NCBI GenBank assembly: GCA_017467965.1
Contig: JAFUJZ010000017.1
Location: 1 to 12,391 of the forward strand
Length of the DNA: 12,391 nt
Source of the DNA: Clostridia bacterium
Lineage (GTDB): Bacteria > Bacillota_A > Clostridia > UMGS1883
Direction of reading: 5' to 3'
In this document: piece by piece, positions 5,387 through 12,391 of the stretch
Layout: every line of letters starts with the position of its first letter
How positions within the stretch are numbered: position 1 is the stretch's first letter
Made by a program: the position numbers and the translations under genes
The notes under the pieces: generated by a model
What the model was told of the DNA's origin: nothing
The model's input: only the letters and a program-made list of their open reading frames with translations
The model's database searches: none

Positions 5387-6964
5387 TTATTTTACTTTTA
5401 TCTGATTAAGTGTATTTGTAATATCTTCACCGGGTTCCGCACCGTTAAGTGTTCCGCCGATAATTAAAACACAATAGTCGCCGTCGATGTAATAGCACAT
5501 TTCAAACGTGCCTTGCTCGTTGTATTCATTTTCGGCGCAAACTGTTGCATGTATCAGCTTTTTGCCGTCAAAGTCGAGGATTTCAACATTTTCGTACCGA
5601 ATAAAAGCATTTGTATTAAAATAATTGTCAAAAAGCTTTATCCATTCCTCTTCGCTGTGGTTTGAGAAAAGCGATTGATAATGACGCACTGCATAATTAC
5701 GTGTCAACATAATCCTCTGCTTTTCGGTGGACCATTCAAGATAATCTGTCTGCATCCATTCAATAAATGTTTCGTTATACCACGCCTCATAGGCTTCATA
5801 ATACGCTTCGTATTCTTCCATATACACATCGAACTCTTCCATATAACGCTTATATTCTTCATAGCCTTCTATATGTGAATAATCAGCCGTTTCGGCTGCG
5901 GCAATCAAAACCTCTGCCAGTTCTTCCTCAGTTTCGATGGATAAAAGGGCGAGGATTTCCTCTGTGTCATATTCCAATATATCCTCGGGAAGCTCAACAC
6001 CTTTATCGTCACAAACCTTTTTCATAACCGCCATAACATACTCAATAAAGAACTCTTCCTCGTCAATGATTTCAGGTTCTTCGGGAGGGGTTGGAGGCTG
6101 CTCATCAAACATGGGCTTCTCGGGCATTTCGGGATATTCCTCATTCATGTTGGAGATATCATATTCCTCTCCAAGATAGGGACCCATATTTTCAAGAATT
6201 ACTATAATGCCACTATTTCCGCTCTCATCCGTATAGCACTCCTTAAATTCAACCGATGAATAATCATAATAGGTCATATCAAAGGCATCAAGTGCACGAT
6301 ATGCAAAGCCGCCTTCCTCTTCAAAATCTGTATAAAAGAGACTTTCGGGTATCTCAAGAGTCAAGGAAGATGAACCCGCTTCCACTGTGGAATACACATA
6401 TTCGCCCGCATCGTCGACATTTTCCGTTATCTCTTCTGTCTGGTTTGTATCTTCGCTTGCGTTTTCAGCATTTTCGGTTGCATCTTCAACCTTTTCAATT
6501 ATTGTTTCGTCCGCTTCGGGAGAGACGGGTTCAACATAGGTATCTACCTCACCTGCAATGACAACTCTCTGGTATTCATCATTCCAGCTTACGCTAAGAC
6601 CTAATTCCTCCGCGATAAACCTAAGAGGTACCATTGTCCTGCCGTTTATAATCTTGGGTGCAGTAAGAAGCGTTTTTTCACCGGAGGATGTTTTTGCAAT
6701 GGTGCTGCCTATAACAAGCTCAATATAAAAGCTGTCCTTTTTGAGGGTAACTGTATCGGTCGCATCATCCCAGAGGATTTCGAGACCGAGCTTTTCCGCA
6801 ATGGGGCGGATAGGCACAAGAGTTGTGCCGTTTTCGATAACAGGCTCCTGGTCGGGAAATTCCACAAAAGAGCTGTTCATGATAACATTGATAGCCCCTA
6901 CGCTTTGACCCACAGACACAAATGCCATAACCAAAACTAAAATTAATGCCAGTTTCTTTTTCAT
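5387..6964 (-). CDS. Secreted copper-amine-oxidase-like N-domain protein, paralogue A
   Basis: 525 residues, first gene of its operon. Same plan as paralogue B: signal peptide 1-24, two PF07833-type units (about 32-90 and 98-140), acidic linker 143-196, beta-like segment about 198-278 (GEEYDISNMNEEYPE), Pro/Glu tract 280-300, acidic helices about 301-420, and C-domain about 423-525 (NYAVRH ... GGTLNGAEPGED). Residues 371-395 place Tyr, Phe or Trp at every a/d heptad position. The split beta segments on either side of the helical part could be one domain of the PsbP/DUF1795 kind with a large insertion, which is a guess. An AAGGA ribosome site lies 9 nt upstream of the ATG, and a clear promoter lies at 7004-7032. 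Residues 1-142 are about 96% identical to paralogue B and the remainder far less. Exported and probably envelope-associated; role unknown. Confidence 0.85.
   Translation of the reverse strand: MKKKLALILVLVMAFVSVGQSVGAINVIMNSSFVEFPDQEPVIENGTTLVPIRPIAEKLGLEILWDDATDTVTLKKDSFYIELVIGSTIAKTSSGEKTLLTAPKIINGRTMVPLRFIAEELGLSVSWNDEYQRVVIAGEVDTYVEPVSPEADETIIEKVEDATENAENASEDTNQTEEITENVDDAGEYVYSTVEAGSSSLTLEIPESLFYTDFEEEGGFAYRALDAFDMTYYDYSSVEFKECYTDESGNSGIIVILENMGPYLGEEYDISNMNEEYPEMPEKPMFDEQPPTPPEEPEIIDEEEFFIEYVMAVMKKVCDDKGVELPEDILEYDTEEILALLSIETEEELAEVLIAAAETADYSHIEGYEEYKRYMEEFDVYMEEYEAYYEAYEAWYNETFIEWMQTDYLEWSTEKQRIMLTRNYAVRHYQSLFSNHSEEEWIKLFDNYFNTNAFIRYENVEILDFDGKKLIHATVCAENEYNEQGTFEMCYYIDGDYCVLIIGGTLNGAEPGEDITNTLNQIKVK
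6539..6964 (-). repeat. Direct duplication, copy 1 (5' third of paralogue A)
   Basis: Partner of the repeat at 4948-5373, in the same orientation and about 1.6 kb apart. It encodes the signal peptide plus both copper-amine-oxidase-like units. Most mismatches are silent third-position changes, so the protein module is conserved. Such a long direct repeat could also act as a substrate for recombination that fuses or deletes the pair. Confidence 0.85.
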
Positions 6965-7003
6965 TTTCGCACATCCTTAAGTTGCACAAAGTCATACACT
7001 TTC

Positions 7004-7032
7004 ATTATATACTTTGTCATTCACAAAATCAA
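7004..7032 (-). promoter_or_regulatory. Sigma-A promoter for the paralogue operon
   Basis: On the minus strand, -35 TTGATT (7027-7032), a 17-nt spacer and a perfect -10 TATAAT (7004-7009) predict a start near 6997, about 32 nt before the ATG at 6964. It lies between the terminator of the protease gene and paralogue A. No further promoter is obvious before the TPR gene. Confidence 0.8.
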
Positions 7033-7056
7033 CACAAAAATTCAACATTTCTCCGC

Positions 7057-7081
7057 AAAAAAGGGGCTTTTTACAAGCCCC
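7057..7081 (-). terminator. Rho-independent terminator after the M16C protease gene
   Basis: The minus-strand RNA is GGGGCTT-GTAAA-AAGCCCC (7063-7081), a 7-bp GC-rich stem, followed by six U (7057-7062) and preceded by an A-run that extends the stem. It starts 8 nt after the TAA of the protease gene. Confidence 0.92.
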
Positions 7082-7089
7082 TTTTTTCT

Positions 7090-9969
7090 TTATTTTATTG
7101 TAACCTTATTTTTGAACAAATCCGAATTCTTTTCAATTCTTGCTTTTGACGAGAATACGCAAAGATTGTTTTCGTCCATAAGGCGCTTGATTACACTTCC
7201 TGCCTTGCGGATATCGGAAACCTTTGTGTTAAGCATTTCGCCTCTGATTTTATCGCGTAATTCGGGCGAAATACCGTTAAAATAGTCACCGTCTGAGCGC
7301 ATCGCTTTGGTGAACGCACTCTTGGGTCGGTCTGTTGCCGCAACTGCGCCAACGATATATTTTGTCATTTCTCTCTCGTTTGCATCAAAGGCTTCGATAT
7401 ATTTATACGCCTCGTCAAATGCTACAACCGTGTCCTTAAGGTTGGGGTCACGGTAGGAGTACATGCCTATATCGCCTAAAAGATTTACCGTAAAGCCTGT
7501 GCCATAAGCACCACCCTTTGCACGGATTGTGTTCCAGAGGTAGTCGTAGGTCATGATATGGGAAAGTACAAACATACTGCCCTCTGCCTCACCTGCCGTA
7601 GCCGCCTTTGCAACATATGCAACGTCTGTGGGCACGATAAAGCCTTCGTTTTTGGCTTCACAATTAACACTTATCATTCCGCCTGCTTCGGTGCTACGCT
7701 CAGAAAGCTTTAATTGATTAATGTTTTCAAGAGCCGCCTTGAGAATGCTTTCACCGCCTGTTACGGAATATGCAACATGGTCTTTACATACAGCTTCCCC
7801 AAGCTTTTCGCCAAGATTTTTCGCATTTTCGTTGTCAAAACTTTCGGTTAAAGCTTTAACATAGAAATAATAATCTATGCCGTTAAGCTTCTGACCCAGC
7901 TCATCTTCTGGTGAGAAATAACTCATCGCACGGCGGAGGGCTGCAGAGTGACCGTTTCTTGTCATCCAGTTTTCTCTGCCAAGCTTTTCCTGCTGGAGCA
8001 TTTTTTTGATTTCGCCCACACTGTTTTCAAAATCTGTTTCGTTTATGATTTCGCCGATAAGTGCCATTGCGTTTTCTACGTTGTCCTCAAGTGCAGAGAA
8101 TGATACCCTCAGCTTTGCGCTTACGTTTTCGCGGTTATCAATGGGTGCAAAGGTATCAACGGATGCTGAGAAAGTACCAAGATTTATCTTAATTTGGTTG
8201 ATAACCTGTGCAGCTGTTTTTGTTTTTGTGGCAAGCCTGCCCAAAAAGCGTGCCGCAAGAGATATGTCAACAACGCTCTCTGTATCAAGTCCGCAAAGGT
8301 CAAAATACAAGCTCATATATAAAATACGCTTTGTTTCAATATCGTGGTATAAAACCTCACTGCCCTCATATTCCATTTTTTCAAAGGGAATTTTTTCGCT
8401 CTCGGGGCTGATATATTTTAAATCAAGCACAGGGATTGTGGCAAGTGCTTCGGGAGTGTCTTCACTATTTTGCATCTTCTTGAGAGCACTGAGTTCTTCC
8501 TCTGCCTTCTTTACACCCTCTTCGCCTATCTTTTCGCGGTATGCTTTAACTCTTTCTGCCTCATCTTTTGCCTTTTCTTCGGAAAGGTTTGCATCTGGAG
8601 TAAGCTTTACAAAAGCGTTGTGCTTTGAATTTAAGAAAATTTCCTCCAAAAGGCGTTCAAAATAATCGCCCTTTGCTTTTTCGCGGATAGACTTGAATTC
8701 TTTTTCGTAGCTGAGAAGGAGCGTCGGGTCACCGCCGTAAAGCCATGAAGCCATAACCCATGTGCAATAGATAAGACCTGTAGGCTGATTGCCAAAATCC
8801 GCTTCGCGCATCTTAAATTCCATTTGGTTGATGTTGGCTTCGATAATTTCCTTATCAATACCCTCACGCACGATGTTTTCAAGGATTTCACGCACGGAGG
8901 AGGCGATGTATTTATCGTCATCCTTACAGCGTTTCATGGCAAGACAAACATAGGGTGAAATAAGCTGGTCGTCAAGATATGCCCACGCTTCCTCACATAC
9001 ACCCTTATCTAAAAGTGCTTTTTTGAGGGGAGATTCGTTATTTGAACAGATAGATGTGATGAGAATATCTGTTGCCATAAGCTTTTCGTGGTCATCAAAG
9101 GGTGCAGCCTTAAATCCCAAAGCGTAATGTGTTGCCACAGAGCTGTTTTCGTCGGAATCATAGCGTGCCGCTTTGTAGAGGTTGCCGCAATCGGGCTGTA
9201 CGCCCACTCTTACGTCAAGGTGAATATCGTTATAGGCATTAAGATAGCCTTCGTCCATAAGGCGAAGCTTTTCGATAACATCCATATCACCGTAAAGATA
9301 AATATAGCTGTTGGAGGGATGATAAAATTTTTGGTGAGTTTCGATAAATTCCTCATAGGTAAGAGAAGGTATAGCCTTGGGGTCGCCGCCCGAATTTTTG
9401 GAATAGCATACATCGGGGAACATGGTGTTTTGCAAATATTCGCCCAAGAGCGAGTCTTCACTACTCATTTCGCCTTTCATTTCGTTATATACAACACCGC
9501 GGAAGCATTCCTTTTCGCCGCCCTCGTAGTGCCAGCCCTCCTGAAGGAAAATTTCCTTTTTGTTATAGATTGCAGGGTGGAAAACCGCATCGAGGTATAC
9601 GTCCATAAGGTTTTCAAAGTCCTTTTCGTTACAGCTTGCAACGGGGTACATTGTCTTGTCGGGGTATGTCATAGCGTTCAAAAAGGTTTGCATACTGCTT
9701 TTTAAAAGCTCAACAAATGGTTCGCGGACAGGGTATTTGTCGCTGCCGTTAAGAACGCTGTGTTCCAGTATGTGCATTACACCTGTGTCATTTTCGGGCA
9801 CGGTTTTAAAGCTTATGGAAAAAACCTTGTTCGGGTCATCGGATGCAACATACAAAAGCTTTGCGCCGCTTTTTGTGTGCTTACCTATATAAACGTCTGC
9901 CTTTATTTCATCAACATGCTTTTTTTCTGTAAATGTGAAGCCGTGATAGGGTTTGTTTAATTCAAACAT
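7090..9969 (-). CDS. M16C family zinc metalloprotease, presequence protease (PreP/Cym1)-like
   Basis: 959 residues, the usual size for a one-chain M16C enzyme made of four homologous alpha/beta domains. The inverted zinc motif HxxEH is HILEH at 66-70 (zinc His66 and His70, base Glu69), in the typical context followed by NGSDKYPVREPF. The distal zinc-ligand region is GVVYNEMKGE (158-167). The C-terminal half carries the conserved R...Y element in RAKGGAYG (Arg816, Tyr822), which binds substrate carbonyls in this clan. A charged helical hinge (about 460-520) joins the two halves, as in the M16C-associated domain. Known relatives enclose and degrade unstructured peptides, including cleaved signal or targeting peptides. 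No signal peptide is present, so the enzyme is probably cytoplasmic. The start is supported by AAGGAG (9978-9983), 8 nt upstream. A terminator follows the gene. Confidence 0.95.
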   Translation of the reverse strand: MFELNKPYHGFTFTEKKHVDEIKADVYIGKHTKSGAKLLYVASDDPNKVFSISFKTVPENDTGVMHILEHSVLNGSDKYPVREPFVELLKSSMQTFLNAMTYPDKTMYPVASCNEKDFENLMDVYLDAVFHPAIYNKKEIFLQEGWHYEGGEKECFRGVVYNEMKGEMSSEDSLLGEYLQNTMFPDVCYSKNSGGDPKAIPSLTYEEFIETHQKFYHPSNSYIYLYGDMDVIEKLRLMDEGYLNAYNDIHLDVRVGVQPDCGNLYKAARYDSDENSSVATHYALGFKAAPFDDHEKLMATDILITSICSNNESPLKKALLDKGVCEEAWAYLDDQLISPYVCLAMKRCKDDDKYIASSVREILENIVREGIDKEIIEANINQMEFKMREADFGNQPTGLIYCTWVMASWLYGGDPTLLLSYEKEFKSIREKAKGDYFERLLEEIFLNSKHNAFVKLTPDANLSEEKAKDEAERVKAYREKIGEEGVKKAEEELSALKKMQNSEDTPEALATIPVLDLKYISPESEKIPFEKMEYEGSEVLYHDIETKRILYMSLYFDLCGLDTESVVDISLAARFLGRLATKTKTAAQVINQIKINLGTFSASVDTFAPIDNRENVSAKLRVSFSALEDNVENAMALIGEIINETDFENSVGEIKKMLQQEKLGRENWMTRNGHSAALRRAMSYFSPEDELGQKLNGIDYYFYVKALTESFDNENAKNLGEKLGEAVCKDHVAYSVTGGESILKAALENINQLKLSERSTEAGGMISVNCEAKNEGFIVPTDVAYVAKAATAGEAEGSMFVLSHIMTYDYLWNTIRAKGGAYGTGFTVNLLGDIGMYSYRDPNLKDTVVAFDEAYKYIEAFDANEREMTKYIVGAVAATDRPKSAFTKAMRSDGDYFNGISPELRDKIRGEMLNTKVSDIRKAGSVIKRLMDENNLCVFSSKARIEKNSDLFKNKVTIK

Positions 9970-10000
9970 TTGTCATTCTCCTTGCATTTAGTAATGTGAT

Positions 10001-10031
10001 AAAACAAACGGGACGATGTGGGCATCGTCCC
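10001..10031 (-). terminator. GC-rich palindrome after the patatin gene (terminator-like, probable dispersed repeat)
   Basis: GGGACGATG (10010-10018) and CATCGTCCC (10023-10031) form a perfect 9-bp stem around a 4-nt loop. It sits 6 nt past the patatin stop codon. On the minus strand a U-rich run (GTTTGTTTT, 10001-10009) follows, so it can act as an intrinsic terminator. The flank with TGTAGGGG at its outer edge resembles short palindromic repeats scattered between genes in many clostridial genomes; that resemblance is from memory. If it terminates efficiently, the protease gene needs its own promoter, which I could not see clearly in 9970-10000. Confidence 0.7.
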
Positions 10032-10037
10032 CTACAA

Positions 10038-10886
10038 TTATTCTGACAAGAATTTCTTTAATTCTTCTATTCTTTCAACTGCATCACGATAGCCGTCATG
10101 ATAAAGCTTGTCGAGCTTTTCCTTGTCAAGCTCCATTCTCGCAACGTCAACAGGTTCCTTGGGACGCAGAACAAATACGTCCTTACCTTCGTGCTCGTCA
10201 ATAAAGTCAAGAGCCTCGTTGTATCTTACGTGTCTTGTTGCAGCCGCATCGGCAAATTTGGGATATTTTCTGCCGTAGAGTTTTTTGATATATGTTACCT
10301 CGCTTGAAGGCTTTTTAACAAAGCCCTTGTGCTGGGTAAGTATAACAACAGCTTTGCTGTTTCCGTTCTCTAAACTATATTTTACCGGAATAGAGTCAAG
10401 TATACCTCCGTCGAGATATTTTTTGCCGTTGATATGCACCATTCTCGAAATAATCGGAAGCGATGCAGAGGCACGAATCATATCCATGTCACGCTTTAAG
10501 TCCTCCACGTAAAGATATTCAACCTCGCCTGTGTCAACGTTTGCGCAAACCGTATAAAACTTGCAGGGATTTTTCTTAAATGCTGTGTAATCCGCCGGCT
10601 CGAGCTTGTTGGGAAGAGTATCGTATACAAACTTTACACCCACCATATCACCTGTCAAAATCAGACTGCGCTTTGAGCAATAACGCCAGTCGTGCATATA
10701 TTTCATGCTGATATTATATGTTCTCCCACGCTGTTTTGTGATAAAATTCTGCCCGAAGGTTGCACCTGCCGATACAGAATAGCAATTGTCAAATTCTATA
10801 TTATAATCAAGAAAAGCGTCCAACACACCTGCGGTGTATAAGCCTCTGGAGCCGCCGCCTTCCAATATAAGTGCTCTGCCGTTCAT
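10038..10886 (-). CDS. Patatin-like phospholipase (COG4667/YjjU type)
   Basis: 282 residues. The patatin fold signatures are in order: an oxyanion-hole glycine loop EGGGSRG (9-15), the nucleophile elbow SVSAG (37-41, Ser39), the ASASLPII segment (139-146), and the catalytic Asp in LDGG (Asp159). The usual elbow is GxSxG; here the first Gly is Ser. The C-terminal part (about 217-280: YNEALDFIDEHEGKDVFVLRP followed by a KL..LYHDGY stretch) matches the extension found in bacterial YjjU-like proteins. Family members hydrolyse acyl esters of lipids through a Ser-Asp dyad. The substrate is unknown, and no signal peptide or membrane segment is seen. AAAGGAG (10897-10903) lies 10 nt upstream. The gene begins 36 nt after the DUF2779 gene, so the two are probably co-transcribed. 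Confidence 0.93.
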   Translation of the reverse strand: MNGRALILEGGGSRGLYTAGVLDAFLDYNIEFDNCYSVSAGATFGQNFITKQRGRTYNISMKYMHDWRYCSKRSLILTGDMVGVKFVYDTLPNKLEPADYTAFKKNPCKFYTVCANVDTGEVEYLYVEDLKRDMDMIRASASLPIISRMVHINGKKYLDGGILDSIPVKYSLENGNSKAVVILTQHKGFVKKPSSEVTYIKKLYGRKYPKFADAAATRHVRYNEALDFIDEHEGKDVFVLRPKEPVDVARMELDKEKLDKLYHDGYRDAVERIEELKKFLSE

Positions 10887-10922
10887 ACAAAAAACTCTCC
10901 TTTAAGTAGTATAAACAATATT

Positions 10923-12344
10923 TTAACTCATTTTTCCGTAAAATTCAAGCTTTTCCCACAGTTTTATCATAGCAAGGGTATCAAGGGCACAATACTCCTT
11001 CAAATCACGTATTGCCTGCTCCCTCTCGCTCTCTGTCATGCGGTAAAGGCGAGCATACACGCTTTCCGCCTGCTGACCGTTCTGGATTTTCATTTTTGAA
11101 TAATCCAGTGCGTCGTCACCGGGATAAAGTGCGGGCAGTACTTTTTTAAGACTGCTCTTGCCCTCCATTCGACGGTTTACTAGGTATTTTTTCGCAAAGG
11201 GCTTTTCAAGGTCAACAAGGTTTGCCTTGATTTTTTCAAGGCTTTCTGCATACTCGGGCAGCCTTTTTATAACACGATCAATACAGATGCGTTCATAATC
11301 GGAATACATCATAACGGTATGGTCGGGCTTTATGTATTCGATAAGCTTTTGGGCAGCTTCTCTCTCACAATAATTTACCCCGTCACCTATAAATTCATAA
11401 TGCACGGCTTTTGCGCCTTCTTTTTCGATAAGGTGATAGGAAAACTGTGTTATTACAGTATCCATTGGATTGAGCACAGGGTCACTCGGGCGGAAAACCT
11501 CCATGGTTTCAAAATCCAAAAACCCCAACGGATAGCTCAAAGAGGAAAGGAAATTACGTATCTCGTTTTTGTTGTAAATATCCTCATCAGTATTGCGCAC
11601 GGCGATTTCGCGCACAACTCTTTCGTCACATTCATCAGAGGCGATATATTCCTCCACTGTTCTGATGCCTTTTTGATAAAGGCTCATTTTTTTATTGAAC
11701 TGAATAGATTTTATGGAGAAAATGCTTTCTTCGTCATTACCAAAGCAAAATCCCAGATAAGGGCATGCGCCGCACTGGCGGGAAAGCTTTTTATCAGGCA
11801 TGATTTTGCTCTGAGTATTCTTTAAAGCATTCTCAAGCTTTTCTTTAAGCTTTCTCTTGCGCTTGTCGTTGTCGACTGGTATGACAGATAAGGTTTTGCC
11901 CCTGCCTCCCTCACGGTCAATGGCGCAAACATAACAGTTGCCTGTGGGTGCGCCTGATTTTTCCATAATAATTTTTGAATATAAGACTTCATCAATCCAG
12001 CGGGTGTATCTGCTTGTAGGACGCACTGCATATATATCATATACATCGCCATTACGCATAATGACATCACATTTAGCACTGCATTTTCCCCAAAGGAAAA
12101 CCGCGTTAAAAATAACGTCCTCACCCTTTGCCATTATATTCATGGTGTCAATTGCCGCATGGCGTGTATCGCCAAAGACGCTCACACCGTAGGGAAAGCT
12201 CTTTAACATATCCCGTCGGATGTCACCAAGTCGTCCTGACATCATGTTTTTGTCCTTAAGACTTTTATATTCTTTATCGTTCTCCAAGAGATACGCTTGT
12301 CTGGGGCATCCGTTGAATTTTGAAAAATTCTGCTGGGTTATCAT
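10923..12344 (-). CDS. DUF2779 protein: Cas4-like Fe-S N-terminal half plus DEDD-type 3'-5' exonuclease half
   Basis: 473 residues from ATG at 12344. The N-terminal half resembles the Cas4/RecB nuclease fold: CPRQAYL near the start (Cys13), AKCDVI (Asp93) and C-x2-C-x5-C at Cys191/194/200, four cysteines placed as in the [4Fe-4S] cluster of Cas4 and AddB. The expected E/D-x-K is D-I-Y (103-105), so the catalytic Lys appears lost. The C-terminal half matches DUF2779: GFLDFET (Asp277, Glu279), QFSYH, YSDYERICID, LVDLEKPF, SSLKKVLPALYPG and YCALDTLAMIKLWEKL (Asp455), the DEDD exonuclease pattern. It is probably a DNA- or RNA-processing nuclease working through the C-terminal half; no substrate is established. 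No cas genes are nearby. Short spacing to the patatin gene suggests an operon. Confidence 0.85.
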   Translation of the reverse strand: MITQQNFSKFNGCPRQAYLLENDKEYKSLKDKNMMSGRLGDIRRDMLKSFPYGVSVFGDTRHAAIDTMNIMAKGEDVIFNAVFLWGKCSAKCDVIMRNGDVYDIYAVRPTSRYTRWIDEVLYSKIIMEKSGAPTGNCYVCAIDREGGRGKTLSVIPVDNDKRKRKLKEKLENALKNTQSKIMPDKKLSRQCGACPYLGFCFGNDEESIFSIKSIQFNKKMSLYQKGIRTVEEYIASDECDERVVREIAVRNTDEDIYNKNEIRNFLSSLSYPLGFLDFETMEVFRPSDPVLNPMDTVITQFSYHLIEKEGAKAVHYEFIGDGVNYCEREAAQKLIEYIKPDHTVMMYSDYERICIDRVIKRLPEYAESLEKIKANLVDLEKPFAKKYLVNRRMEGKSSLKKVLPALYPGDDALDYSKMKIQNGQQAESVYARLYRMTESEREQAIRDLKEYCALDTLAMIKLWEKLEFYGKMS

Positions 12345-12349
12345 AGCTT

Positions 12350-12391
12350 TCACCTCCTATTTTGTGCGATGTACTCCTTTCGGCTCATAGC
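12350..12391 (-). CDS. C-terminal tail of an upstream gene (partial)
   Basis: One minus-strand frame is open from the window edge to TGA at 12350-12352 and reads AMSRKEYIAQNRR. Its stop overlaps the ribosome site of the DUF2779 gene, a typical arrangement for translationally coupled operon genes. A second frame ends in TAG at 12357-12359 and cannot be excluded. Only 13 codons are visible, so no identity is possible. It could also be non-coding leader. Confidence 0.35.
   Translation of the reverse strand, partial: AMSRKEYIAQNRR
12351..12358 (-). promoter_or_regulatory. Ribosome binding site that decides the DUF2779 start
   Basis: The minus strand reads AGGAGGTG (12351-12358), a near-perfect anti-16S match, with 8 nt to ATG at 12344. 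An in-frame GTG at 12351-12353 lies inside this ribosome site and therefore cannot be the start, although it gives a longest-frame call three codons longer. Confidence 0.85.

Noticed and set aside
3862..6964. Annotating the paralogues as copper amine oxidases
   Set aside because: Only the short N-terminal-like module is present. There is no catalytic domain, topaquinone Tyr motif or copper-binding His set.
8006..8665. Plus-strand ORF of 219 codons, and another at 9088-9705
   Set aside because: Both are antisense shadows of the M16C protease gene. They are Ser-, Phe- or Ile-rich with no motif or ribosome site.
10905..10915. TATACT as a -10 box for the patatin gene
   Set aside because: There is no acceptable -35 box 16-18 nt upstream. 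The 36-bp gap after the DUF2779 gene fits co-transcription better.
10923..12344. Calling the gene cas4 because of the N-terminal CPRQAYL and C-terminal cysteines
   Set aside because: There is no CRISPR array or cas gene nearby. The catalytic Lys is missing, and the C-terminal half is a DUF2779 exonuclease-like domain absent from Cas4.
1..12391. CRISPR arrays, tRNA or rRNA genes, transposases, phage genes
   Set aside because: No regularly spaced repeats, cloverleaf, rRNA or transposase motif was found on either strand by eye.

Overview
All recognisable genes in this window lie on the minus strand, so transcription runs from high to low coordinates. Moderate GC, AAGGAG/AGGAGG ribosome sites, sigma-A type promoters (TTGACA-17-TATTAT, TTGATT-17-TATAAT), U-tailed intrinsic terminators and the protein families present point to a Gram-positive Firmicute. 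A gut-type member of class Clostridia (Oscillospirales/Lachnospirales) is the best guess. That placement is inferred from style and families, not from a marker gene.

In transcription order there are three blocks. (1) 12391-7057: the last codons of an upstream gene, then a DUF2779 protein (Cas4-like N-terminal half with four cysteines, DEDD-type exonuclease C-terminal half), a patatin-like lipid hydrolase, and a 959-residue M16C (presequence protease-like) zinc metalloprotease. A palindrome that looks like a dispersed clostridial repeat separates the last two, and a strong terminator closes the block. (2) 7032-2905: a promoter drives two tandem paralogous secreted proteins that begin with a copper-amine-oxidase-like N-terminal domain, followed by a membrane-anchored TPR protein and a terminator. 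The first 142 codons of the paralogues are nearly identical, while their other halves are far more diverged. (3) 2867-1: a near-consensus promoter and an unusually long, structured 5' leader of about 330 nt precede a very large secreted Thr/Gly/Asn-rich modular protein that runs off the window. It looks like a carbohydrate-binding or surface protein.

Blocks 2 and 3 concern the cell envelope and exported proteins. Block 1 is housekeeping-like hydrolases and a predicted nuclease. The most unusual items are the leader RNA (a 15-bp closing stem around two hairpins whose loops share an 8-base motif, ending just before the ribosome site) and an aromatic heptad helix conserved in both paralogues. 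No tRNA, rRNA, CRISPR array, transposase or phage gene was seen.
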